Source: Amphibalanus amphitrite
Taxonomy: Eukaryota; Arthropoda; Thecostraca; Balanomorpha; Balanidae
Direction of reading: 5' to 3'
Assembly (NCBI RefSeq): GCF_019059575.1
Contig: NW_024883430.1
Span: forward strand, 1-64,000
DNA: 64,000 bases
In this document: piece after piece, positions 22,103 to 32,778 of the stretch
Layout of the letters: each line of letters starts with the position of its first letter
How positions within the stretch are numbered: the stretch's first letter is position 1
The notes under the pieces: generated by a model
The model's input: only the letters and a program-made list of their open reading frames with translations
Database searches by the model: none
What the model was told of the DNA's origin: nothing
Position numbers and translations under genes: made by a program

Positions 22103-22655
22103 TTAATGAGGGGTATGATAGACCCCACCCCTAGGTTTTTTTTGCTAATAACTCGCATAAAAAGTGGCCCAGCGTGGCAAAAGTTTTAGTAGGTATTCTC
22201 GTGATCACTTCAATTCTACACATTTCCTGAAAATGTAATTACCCTGTTCCCTAACCCTCATTCTCATTGACCTGCGGCCTGTTTCTTGAGTCATTTTCAA
22301 ATCTGATAACATTACCCAGAACGGTCTGTGAAAGGGCTATCGAATGCGCTTTTCTGCGGCGCTGTAGCTCTATTGGTTCCCGAGTTAGCCGTTGGCAGTT
22401 TCCAAAATTGTTAAAATGGACTACATTTGACCTTTGTTGACCTGGGCTCTGGGCCTCTGGCGACCTGACCTTTGACCTGATTAAAAAAATGACTGAAGTG
22501 CTTTCGTCCTTATTTTTGACGCTCTTTCGAATGCCGCTTACCGCGTGTCGCTACGTGGCCCAGGAGCTGAGTTAGACGGGGGGGGGGGGTGTTCAGACAC
22601 CCCCTCCCCCGGCCCGGCGCGGAAGTCGCGGAGCACCGGCCCGGCGCGGGTGAAC
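22103..22655 (+). mobile_element. piggyBac-like non-autonomous element, copy 6 (decayed)
   Basis: The left end is a TTAA at 22103 followed by a GAGGGG/CCCCACCCC hairpin. The right part carries the family's GTTAGACGGGGG, then GTGTTCAGACAC flanked by G and C runs, and a duplicated GGCCCGGCGCGG terminus. The right TTAA has mutated (GTGAAC). The block from TGCGCTTTTCTGCGGCGCTG to the end matches the right half of copy 8 (35042-36233). Confidence 0.55.
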
Positions 22656-23199
22656 GATGGCGGATCACTTCAAGCGCACAAATGAATAAGTCACAAGATG
22701 AGGGGTAGGATTGAACAGAACGTCAAACAGTAAAATCAAGAGTAAGCTGATATTTTTGGCTGACTAGTGTTAAAGGTATTGATGGTTCACGTGCGCTTTT
22801 CACTAAATGCCGGAACACAGCGCTTACGCGTGCAAAACGTGTCTCCGCACTTCCCATTGGAATGCATGACATATTTTCTGCTTCCAACACGCAGCGCATT
22901 AAGCCGCGTGTTGAGATTTAATTTGGTTCATTATATTTCTTAACAGTTATCAGTTTGGGTTGCACAGTTGCTAATATGCCTGTTTTTTTTTTCTTCAAAT
23001 GATCAGACGTTTTAATGCTGAATAAACTATTTGAAGAGATTTCTTCGGTGCAGAGTTGGTCAAGTTTGATGAGTTCGCCAGGTAACCCATCGTGAAAACG
23101 GCTACTACACGCATTTCCCATTTTTGAAAACGGCCAAAACCAGAATAACGTTGCTTGTAAGTTGTATGCATGTATTGAAAAACCGCACAAAACGCTCCC
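22656..23199. other. No feature recognised
   Basis: Non-coding sequence between two piggyBac-like copies. The 90-codon minus-strand frame at 22918-23190 shows no domain. Confidence 0.3.
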
Positions 23200-24548
23200 T
23201 TAACCCTCGACGGACCTATTGGTTTTCTACATACGCCCGGACGGAAGAGAAAAGAGGTCTTACGAGCCCCTCGCCCTTTCGCGCCTAATGAAGCTAAGGC
23301 CTCGCTGAAAAAATGAGCATGTGCGCCATTACGAGAGGCAGCGATTGGTACCCGATTGAAGGGCTCTGGTCAACTGGTAACCTCTGAGGTCAGGTTAAGT
23401 GGCAGCAGGAACGGGCTCAATTTTTGGTAACTAACCTCGGCCAAAAATGGTCGCAGAGCCGCGAGTTTGGCATCGTCGTGTTTTTTCCAGCTCGGCGCGT
23501 CGAATAATATACTTTTATTCCGCTAAGTTTTTTTTTTACTTTTGTTCTTTTGTTCTTGATGTGTTAACCTCTGGTCAAGGTCACTTCAGAGTTCAGAGCC
23601 GCTTAGGTCACGAAGTTGGTCGAAAGTGGTCATTTAGCATATTATCCGGTTCATCAGGTCTTGTTGAGTCCAATGGTGGCTCTCCCGACCCGCTAGCCTA
23701 ATTTGTTCGGGAGTTATTTGATAAAAAAAAACTCTTATGCCCCTAGTTACGTCATAAGTAACGTCATGCAAGGTCAGCAATGAAAATGAAGCATCGGACC
23801 TTGCAATGAGTGGATGAAATCACGATTTCGTGTGCTCGAGCTAGTTTTAGATCATGCCCGGCGCCAAAGTAACAGTTTCCATATTTCCCCGTAGCGGTGA
23901 GATCACGTGACCGATCTGACCTCATGTGACCGAAGGTGTCATAGCCAGGTCAGTGAATTTACCTGTCCTGAAAATGCGGCTGGTGTCACAAGACCTGGCT
24001 TGAATCCAAGGTCAGGTATGCCAAGTTTCAGCTCTCTATATCCGAAGTGTTTTGAGCTATCGAGAAAAAAAAAGCATGGGAGCTAGCTCGACTGGCGGGG
24101 TTTGAGGAAAAACGGCGTGTCACCGCCTAACTATATACTTTACCATGCGCTGTTTAGTATTTTGTTACCTTATCTTTTGACTGAACAAAATAATAAATAA
24201 AGCACTGGGATGTTGCATTGCGGCATTTCGGCAGTTGCAAGACCCCTGCAAACATTATGTCTTGCTATACCTACGGGTAGGTATATAAGACTCACTTTGG
24301 TTGTCACCTAGTTATGAGCTTCGTTTGCATCGAACAAATGCATTTATTGTCCCATTATCTGCGGCACCATATTATTAACGGAGGCAGGCACGTTTAGTAT
24401 TTTGATTAGATAAAAAAAAATCAGGGTAGGTGTAAAATTAATTAACTCGAGGGTACTGAAAGTTTCGTCGCGATCGGCCGCTTTTTACGCGAGTCATTCG
24501 CGAAAAACCGAGGGGAGGGGGGTACCCCCCTACGCGGGCGAGGGTTAA
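23200..24548. mobile_element. piggyBac-like non-autonomous element, copy 7
   Basis: Bounded by TTAACCCTCG at 23200 and CGAGGGTTAA ending at 24548 (1349 bp). The right end has a G/C-run hairpin (GGGGGGTACCCCCC), CGCGAAAAACC and GCGATCGGCCGC blocks shared with copy 1, and AGGTCA hexamers scattered through the left half. The region around 24130-24410 looks unrelated to the other copies and may be a further insertion. Non-coding. Confidence 0.65.
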
Positions 24549-24649
24549 TACAGGTTTCGAGCTCCTTCGCGCCGCCAACCATTCTAGACTTCTGACTGCT
24601 TCAGGATCGGCGATTCACGAAGCATAAAGAGGCTATACTTCCGCGCACA

Positions 24650-25462
24650 GAGGCCTCTTGCACCAAAATACCTAGCTAGGTAGAATCGGCAAAATACCTA
24701 CCTAGTAAAACTACCTACGGCGGTAACTTCTCTTGCACCATCCTACCTACCTACCTAGGTAAAGTTGACAGCTCGCGTTTTTAGGATTTGTTTTGATTGG
24801 CTGTTCGGCGACGAATTATTTGTGGGCGCAAACAAATAGTAACTAAAGAAAACAATTAAATGGATATTGTTTTTATTAATATACATTTTGGTATTATGAA
24901 ATCATTTTTCATTTACGTAAATACCGATAGAAGTTATTTTGATATTAAATTACTTGAGCAAATAAGCTTCGTTTCCATGACAACGAGTGAGTCTTCAACC
25001 TGGCTGTTCTGCTACGGAGGTTTATCGCCTTGGTACGGAGAAGCACCTCTGTGAACCCATGGAGCATTTGGTCAATTATATTATTATTCACTCATAAAAC
25101 ATTGATTTATCATTGTCTAAACATTTTGTAATGCCTAATTTACATAAAAGTACCCGTGGATTATCGTGTATTGTGCCTATTGTTTCTAATTGAATCATTT
25201 TACCTAAGGTTTTGCTAGTTATTTTGGAAGCCCGCGTTTACCGTCAAACCGTCAAAAATTTATCCGCGAGTACTTCTTTCCGGCTTTCGGTGCAAGAGGA
25301 AAACAGCCGGTCGGAGTTTAACAACTGGTAAGTTCCGATGCCGCTCGGTAGAATTTCTAGGTAGATTTTCACGGTAGCGTTTTTTGGTGGATAGTTTGGT
25401 GCAAGAGAATTTAGGTAAAATCGGAATTTACCTAGGTAAGTAATTTGGTGCAAGAGGCCTCT
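24650..25462. mobile_element. Inverted-repeat element with CCTAGGTA-rich ends
   Basis: The left end AGAGGCCTCTTGCACCAAAA is answered by the reverse complement at 25444-25462, and the subterminal regions carry multiple CTACCTAGGTA repeats. The ~0.8-kb interior is AT-rich with no recognised protein. The terminal AGAGGCCTCT is itself palindromic, so the target duplication cannot be separated from the terminus and the superfamily is open. Confidence 0.6.
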
Positions 25463-25569
25463 GGTCTGCAATGAGCAGTGATCACCGACTTCAGCAGAGC
25501 CCATTTCCCTGGTGAAATTAGCGGTGAGCCCCAGTGAGATGCAGGGTTTATTCTTGTTCCACGATTATT

Positions 25570-28091
25570 TGCCTATATCAAAATCAAAATGTCTGTACGT
25601 ATGTATGTATGCATGTACAATTGTACATATGTATGTATGTATGTAACGCGTCAGTTCCCTTTGGCGGGCTGTTGCGAGGTGACGGTGAGGACTGCGGGGT
25701 TGAAACTTTGGCGCCGAGTCGGACGCGTGCAACCATTTGTCGTATTAAATTTTCGAGGGGGTGCGCGCGGCGGTTTACACGTGGCGGGCGCATCTTTGTC
25801 GCATTTTGGGCCGCGGCCGGAGCCGATCAGATGGCACGCGCTACAGGCTCAGTTTCTTCGCTTGCAAAGCTGAGCGAACTCAGAGCCGGCAGGTCATTGA
25901 CCTTTTGCAATGAACACCGGAACAGAGCACCGCCGGCCAGGAGGAGACGCCAAATCTATTCTGGCCATAACTCGCCCGATACTGGGCCGATTTGAATGAA
26001 AATTGATTTATTACGCTGCGCGTAATCCTGGATACCTAGTTTGCCTATATAAAAATCAAAACGTCTGTAGTTGTACGTATGTATGTATGTATGTATGTAT
26101 GTATGCATGTATGTAACGCGTCAGTTCCCTTTGGTGGGCTGTTGTTCCGGAACGGTGCGTGTTGCGGGGGTGAAATTTGCCGCCGAGTCGGGCACGTGCA
26201 ACCATTTGTCGTATTAAATTTTGGTGGGAGAGGGTTCGATGGTTTGCACGTGGCGGGTGCATCTTTGCCGCATTTTGGGCCGCGGCCAGAGCCGATCAGA
26301 TGGCACGCGCCTTAGGCTCAGTTTCTTCGCTTGCAAAGCTGAGCGAATTCAGAGCCGGCAGGTCATTGACCTTTTGCAATGAATACCGGAACAGAGCACC
26401 GCCGGCCAGGAAGAGACGCCAAATTTATTCTGGCAATAACTCAGCCGCTACTGGGCCGATTGCAATGAAAATTGATTCATTACGCTGCGCGTAATGCTGT
26501 CCCTCTAGTTACCCTTATAAAAATCAAAATGTCTGTACGTATGTATGTAACGCGTCAGTTCCCTTTGGCGGGCTGTTGCTTCGGGACGGTGCGGGCTGCG
26601 GGGTTGAAACTTTGGTGACGCCGAGTCGGACGCGTGCATCTGTTTGTCGTATCAACTTTTCGAGGGGGTGCGTGCAGCAGTGTGCACGTGGCGGGCGCAT
26701 CTTTGCGGGGTTTCGGGCCGCGGCCGGCGCCGAGCAGAGAGCACGTGCCGTAGGCTCAGTTGCTTCGCTTGCAAAACTGAGCGGAAACAGAGCCGGGAGG
26801 TCACTGACCTTTGGCAATGAATACCGGCACAGGGCACCGCCGGCCTAGGGAAGTCGCCAAATTTATTCCTGCAATAACTCGGCCGCTACTGGGCCGATTG
26901 CAATGAAACTTGGTTTATTACGCTGCGCGTAATGCTGGACACCTTCACCAAGTTCACTCTTATAAAAATCAAAATGTCTGTATGTATGTATGTATGTATG
27001 TATGTATGAAACGCGTCAGTTCCCTTTGGCGGGCTGTTGCGAGGCGATGGTGGGGGTTGCGGGGTTGAAATTTTCGCGCCGAGTCGGGCGCGTGCAACCA
27101 TTTGTCGTATTAAATTTTCGAGGGGGTGCGCTGGGCGGTTTGCACGTGGCGGGTCCATCTGTGCGTGATTTTGGGCCGCGGCCGGCGCCGATCAGAGAGC
27201 ACGCGCCTTAGTCTCAGTTTCTTCGCTTGCAAAACTGAGCGGAAACAGCCGGGAGGTCACTGACCTTTGGCAATGAATACCGGCACAGGGCACCGCCGGC
27301 CTAGGGAAGTCGCCAAATTTATTCTGACAATAACTCGGCCGCTACTGGGCCAATTTGAATGAAAATTGATTTATTACGCTGCGCGTAATGCTGGACACCT
27401 AGTTACTCTTATAAAAATCAAAATGTCTGTATGTATGTATGTATGAAACGCGTCAGTTCCCTTTGGCGGGCTGTTGCGAGGCGACGGTAATTGGGCTGCG
27501 GGGTTGAAATTTTTCGGGCCGAGTCGGGCGCGTGCAACCATTTGTCGTATTAAATTTTGGTGGGGTGCGCTCGGCGGTTTGCACGTGGCGGGCGCATCTT
27601 TAGGGCATTTTGGCCGCGGCCGGCGTCGAGCAGACGGCACGTGCCTTAGGCTCAGTTTCTTCGCTTGCAAAACTGAGCGAAATCAGAGACGGCAGGTTAT
27701 TGACCTTTGGCAACGAATACCGGCGCAGGGCACCGCCCGCCACAAGGATTCACCAAATTTATTCTTGCAAGTCGGGCGCGTGCAACCATTTGTCGTATAA
27801 AATTTTGGTGGGGGTGCGCTCGGCGGTTTGCACGTGGCGGGCGCATCTCTGCGGGATTTTGGCCGCGGCCGGCTTCGAGCAGACGGCACGTGCCGTAGGC
27901 TCAGTTTCTTCGCTTGCAAAACTGACCGAAATCAGAGCCGGAAGGTCACTGACGTTTGGCAATGAATACCGGCGCAGGGCACCGCCGGCCAAGAGGAGTC
28001 AACAAATTTATTCTTGCAATAACTCGGCCGCTACTGGGCCGATTTTAATGAAAATTGATTTATTACGCTGCGCGTAATGCTGTCCCTCTAG
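25570..28091 (+). mobile_element. Head-to-tail array of five Helitron-like non-autonomous units
   Basis: Five ~450-690 bp units: 25570-26039, 26040-26508, 26509-26952, 26953-27402 and 27403-28091. Each begins near AAAAATCAAAATGTCTG plus TATG repeats and ends in ATTACGCTGCGCGTAAT followed by a CTAG terminus (CTAG at 26036, 26505, 27399 and 28088; mutated in the third unit). The last unit carries an internal ~245-bp duplication (from 27522 and from 27768). Open frames across the array are readings of the same repeat. No replication initiator or helicase is encoded, so mobility would depend on an autonomous partner. Confidence 0.75.
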
Positions 28092-29642
28092 TACTATGTA
28101 ATATGTATCATAACAGCTTGTGTGCAGTGATGGAGCTCGCAGCCGGTATCCTATGGAATCGGACCGTGTGCGTGTCGCACGCATGCCGGATGGCATCGTG
28201 GACACGGAAAGTGGACACTGGACAGTTTGCAAGTTGCCCTCCAGGGTAACTGCAGGGCAGCTCGCCGCCTACTTAGGCTACTCGCGTGTTATTGGTGTTT
28301 TGTTTGTCGTCGCGTCGCACAAGCGACGCTGAATAAATAGGTACGATGATGACAGCTATACCTATCCGACTATAGCGCACGTTTTAGTGAGTAGGTAGAG
28401 GTAAAGCTCTGAGAAATGAACGTCACCCAATTAAACGGTTTAATGTTCCCCCATTATTTCTATCCATACGTCTTTTGGCAACCGCTACAAGTTCAAATGT
28501 CAATGTTAACGATGCATCGTTTTCCCGTACCGTATCATCGTGCCTATGCTGAAAATCTGCACCAGCAGTATTCTAGCCGCTCGTGCTTACGAACGGGCAA
28601 ATTGTCCATGGACTCACAGCTGCGCGGGTCATGCGCAGCGCCTCGCCGACTGAGCGTAGCCAGGCGACAAGCCAGCCCGTCACCGCAAGAACGGCGCTCA
28701 GCCTCCCCCTCCCCTCCTCCCGACCCCGTCCCCCGACCGGCGCGGCATTCCACAGGCCACAATAGTGACTCCCCTCCATCAGCTGACCCGTCCTCAGGTG
28801 CGGTGCGTGCGGTGTACACTGGACAAATACCTCTGCCGGGGCTGACGGGGTCCATGTTTGAACAAGGGATTAAGGGAAGCCTTCAAACATCTCAGACGGA
28901 GTTTTCGCCGAAACTACCAGCTAGCGCCATCCACCGGTGAACGGCGGTACTAAACTTCATTCGCTAGTTCCCGAAACGACACACCATGGAGTAGATTATA
29001 TCGAAGGGCTGGAGAACTACTGTGTAACAATGTCACTCGTAGCCTGTCTGTGGATGGGTATAGATAGAGCATAACGACTTTCCCAGTGAAAGATTTAAAT
29101 ACTGGATTGAATTTTTATTTTAAGAAATTATATACCTAGAGATGTCGTGATGACAGGCAACGAGGTTAGTTTTGCGGGGTTTTGTGAGAGTTCGGTACCA
29201 AGATCAACTGTTTTATTTTAGTAGCTGTAACTCCCAGGCGTGACTACACAATACCTCCACAATGTCGTGAGCAAGAACGGGACTGTTAAATATGCAACAC
29301 AACACTTTGAGAGCGAGATGAAACTAGGCCTTCGGTCTCAGTTCGTTTTACTGTTCTCATTCCTGCATGCGAGTTACCTCATTTAAATTAAACGTCTGGT
29401 CTGACGTTTTATTTGCCTATACTGCGAGTCGTGTACTACGAGTACCTACATCTAGTTTAATCAACTACATCTAGTTTAATTAACTACATCACAAGCGTTT
29501 TAAACGAGCATGAATATCATCCCAACCATTCCTGCAACTTCAGCGTAAATGTCTCAGACATTATGCACCCAGTATCTCACTGTATCTTCGCTGAATGTAT
29601 ATCCTGACCTGATTTGCGAGCGATGACACCGGTGCCGGAGTC
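28092..29642. other. Ceramidase intron 1, unassigned stretch
   Basis: A 174-codon plus-strand frame (28416-28940) has a Ser/Pro-rich C-terminal half and a GC-rich middle, with no recognisable domain. I do not call it a gene. No transposon boundaries were seen. Confidence 0.3.
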
Positions 29643-29708
29643 GGCCGGTCTGTCGGGTCTGTCAGGCCGGTCTGTCGGGTCTGTCAGACCGGTCTGTCTG
29701 GTCTAACA
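29643..29708. repeat. Three tandem copies of a 22-bp unit (GGCCGGTCTGTCGGGTCTGT..)
   Basis: The first two copies are identical and the third is diverged. Minisatellite-like. Confidence 0.85.
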
Positions 29709-30488
29709 GCTGGTTTGGCGGTCACCAGTCATTGTTCGGTTCATCTAGCTCTATAGAGATGGGTGCTGATTTACGTTGAAGGCGACTAACGAGTGGCTGG
29801 GGTTAATCGGGCATCCAAGTATGATGACCTTTGCAGATGTGGGCGTGACATGGGCGGAACATGGGCCTGATATGGGGCGTTGCCTATATTTTTGCGACAG
29901 TCACTAGTCAGTCCTCGTATCCATAATACGATAATAACCATTTATTTGCACTAACTAAACACTGCAAACAAAAGTGTTAAAAATGTTCGTATTTATTTCC
30001 TTCGGAGCACATTTTGTCCTATGTTATGCAAAATAACCCGGTTCAACTCATGATAAGTTGATTTATAGTCAAGCACGCCCCTTATCAATCTGAATTTGAT
30101 GAAGGAACCACTCCGACAAACGTTTAAAATGCTTATGTTCATCTTTTCTTTTCTTGTGTGGAGGACATTCTATCAAAACTTTAAATACGAGGACAGTAAA
30201 AATCACACTTGCTTTCGCAAGCTGTGAACATCATCTCCCTAAACCAACTACAGCCTACAACAGAAGCAATGCGTTATGAGCCTTGCTACTTGCTAGCGTA
30301 TCGCATGAGTCGAGACAAACCCCCGGGTAGGGCCTGCGCCGGTGACAAGAGAAAGCCAAGGGTGGGCTAGAATTACACGCATGGACCGGTGACTTTCTAC
30401 CGAAAATTGTCCCACGCCACGTGGACACTACTGATGGGCTCCTGAACTCTATCTGATTCCGATTCCGCTTTGTGTTTTTATTCACAGT
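29709..30488. other. No feature recognised
   Basis: Non-coding by inspection. No gene or bounded repeat. Confidence 0.3.
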
Positions 30489-30925
30489 TCGAGGCTATAG
30501 TTCGTTTTTCTTAAGTTCGACCCTCACTGTAATCGTCTCTTTGAACACAGCACGAGAATCGCTGGCTGAATTACTGAGAAAACTGACTGACGCACATTGA
30601 TTTCACAGACGATTAATTTTACTCAAAATTATTTCTCCCTGCCTCTTATTTTCCAGACTGCTAGCTCGTATTTGCCTTTATATACAACCCCACAGGGATA
30701 GACGTCTGGTCAGAAATTATAAATGAACTGATCAATAGATCGCAGGGCGTTTAACAGAACGGTATATCATCGGTGTTAAAAATCTTATTTGGAAAATATT
30801 ATTCATGTCTCCAGTACAATGTGCGCTAGCCAGTTTTCTAAGTAATTCAGCTAGCAATTCTCGTGCTATGTTCAAAAAGATGTTTACAGTGAGGGTCGAA
30901 CTTAGAAAAACGAACTATAGAACAA
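30489..30925. mobile_element. MITE-like element with ~100-bp inverted arms
   Basis: The left arm (30491-30598) begins GGCTATAGTTCGTTTTTC and contains GTTCGACCCTCACTGTAA and GAACACAGCACGAGAAT. The right arm (30820-30922) is its reverse complement with about 10-15% differences, ending CGAACTATAG. The ~220-bp AT-rich centre is non-coding. The target duplication is unresolved; a TA target is possible. Confidence 0.65.
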
Positions 30926-32328
30926 TAGTGGCATAAAATCTCGCAAGCGATGCATGAGATACAAAAGCCATGTTTTACCATGAGAGAAAAGTGTTGAACA
31001 ATAAAGCGTATCATCTTTTTATGAGATTTAGTTACATTGTGATACTGCAGTGTTCTGCGTTTATATTGTTTGATGATATTTTCAATTGCGATGTGATGAT
31101 GCTCCTAATTAAACTGATTATACGCCGAATAATAAGTGATGAAATCAATGTAAGGTGGTTCATTTTGATAAAGGCGTGGCTTAAATGATATCGAACATCC
31201 TTAAAAATGTCCATCAGATCTCCTCATGCACCCTAATTAAAAGTTGTGTTATAGTGCCACAAAAATATGTTTTAAAAAACGCAAAAAAAAACTATTGCAA
31301 CTTTCTAATAGCTTGTATGGCACCTTCCCCCATGAACTTGGCATTTAGCCGTTCCGACTATACTTCTGCCCAGTCACAGCTCATTGAGCACAACACCAGA
31401 AACAATCACACAGTCTGGGTAAAAGTGGAACTGAACGGATACCGGGCCAAACAATCCGAGCCAACACTTTCGATACTCGATTTCGATAAGTTGGTATCAC
31501 TCACAGAAAACAGTTGTGTGCGGGTCCTATTGTTCTCGTTTCTGTCCTCAGTCATAGCACAAGTAAATAGTCTAGTTTCCTTCGTACATAGAACGTATTG
31601 GTAAATTGTGGACTAAATACGCGAATGATCGCAGTATACTGTGTAACCTTGTTCTGCCGCCAGTAGCAATGCTTCAATCGTAAAGAAAGAGAGATTGGCA
31701 TGATATCGGGTAAATCAACATTCGATTTCAGTAGGATTAGCATAGCTTTGAAACTGCTGAACCACCCAGGCACAACGGAAAACGAAAGAGAATCTGTTTT
31801 GTATGCAGACGACATCTTCATTCGAGAACATCGCCAGCATTCATGTTTTATCATGGCATAAATTGACTCATCCCTCATTCCATTGCCTCAAAAGGCAAAG
31901 ATTATCCTTCATTCCTTGTATCAATTCAGCGTTTTCCGGATTCTGACGACATAGCTCACCAACATGGAAGGAATGGGATACGAAAGAAGGAAGGTGTACC
32001 GCCAGAAACAGCACGTTTTCTAGCTCATTTATGACGCAACGTCATCAAAGGCGGCATCGGTGGTGCCTGGTGGAATCAAGAAGGTGGAATATCGCCCGTT
32101 CTGCGCCATTATTCTGATAAAGGGATAGATTTGCATGCGATAGGCTGAAACGATCGAGGCATGCGATCTCGCTTAGGAAACGTCGTCTGTACGCAATTGA
32201 CATGCATGACTTACGGCCTTAGCGGCATCAAATGACGTCAAAATATACATGCACCTATGAACGTCAACCGAGAATACGTATAAACTAAAACACGACAGCA
32301 GCCTACGGGAACGCATCGGCATCAGTAT
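30926..32328. other. Ceramidase intron 1, proximal part, unassigned
   Basis: AT-rich with short open frames on both strands (for example 31185-31604 plus), none with a domain. A YADD-like string on the plus strand at 31800-31815 lacks any supporting reverse-transcriptase context. Confidence 0.3.
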
Positions 32329-32526
32329 ACCCGGGCCTTGTTTCACGGCACTACGCTGCAGCTCGCTGCCCTAGCGGTGCATTGGGTTTCCATAGAAACA
32401 TCAACAAAGTCGGACGGAGGTAGTCGCAACGCTGAAGCGTCGAGCTGAATGCGTCTCAAACGCCGCACCAATAGAGCAGTACAGCGCGGCGCGCTGCAGC
32501 GCCGGGCCGGGAAACACGGCCCCGAT
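32329..32526. mobile_element. Short GC-rich inverted-repeat element
   Basis: Left GGGCCTTGTTTCACGGC and CGCTGCAGC are answered by GCTGCAGCGCC and GGGAAACACGGCCCC at the right, giving imperfect arms of roughly 55 bp around a ~80-bp centre. It is MITE-like. It lies about 115 bp downstream of ceramidase exon 1, so it could instead be promoter-proximal GC-rich sequence. Confidence 0.45.
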
Positions 32527-32640
32527 GTCAAAATAGTCGGTATGAAATAGTTAGAGCACGGAGAAACATTTACTAAATTTAAATGCGCCGCAAAGTTGGA
32601 CAGCTAGATCGCACACTACTTTTGCAATTCGAGCACTAAC

Positions 32641-32778
32641 CATGATAATCTCTGCCGCCGGCCCGGTGATGTCCCCAATGCCGACTCCAATCCTGTAGAG
32701 CTTCTGGTCGGCGGCGTGTGACCTTGACCCGACGGTCAAGGTCACGGCCAGTAGCAGTAGCGCCGATAGTCGTGCCAT
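32641..32778 (-). CDS. Neutral ceramidase, coding exon 1 (signal peptide)
   Basis: Forty-six codons starting at ATG 32778-32776. The first ~22 residues (MARLSALLLLAVTLTVGSRS) form a classic signal peptide, consistent with a secreted or surface enzyme. The mature start YRIGVGIGDITGPAAEI matches the family's conserved N-terminal strand (GVG.aD.TGPaaEI). It ends in phase 0 at a GTTAGT donor and joins exon 2 (4372-4533) to give EIIM followed by MGYA, the expected order. On the minus strand TTTATTTCACAG lies 26 bases upstream of the ATG, so there is probably an untranslated first exon further right. The intron to exon 2 is 28.1 kb. Confidence 0.85.

Noticed and set aside
25570-28091. Many overlapping open frames of 60-155 codons with similar proteins
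   Set aside because: They are readings of the same Helitron-like repeat unit in different frames and are not a gene family.
28416-28940. 174-codon plus-strand frame with a Ser/Pro-rich half
   Set aside because: No recognisable domain. GC-rich low-complexity sequence explains the openness. Insufficient support for a gene.
31690-31860. YADD-like string suggesting a reverse transcriptase
   Set aside because: Stops lie just upstream and downstream and no neighbouring RT blocks are visible. Four residues are not evidence.
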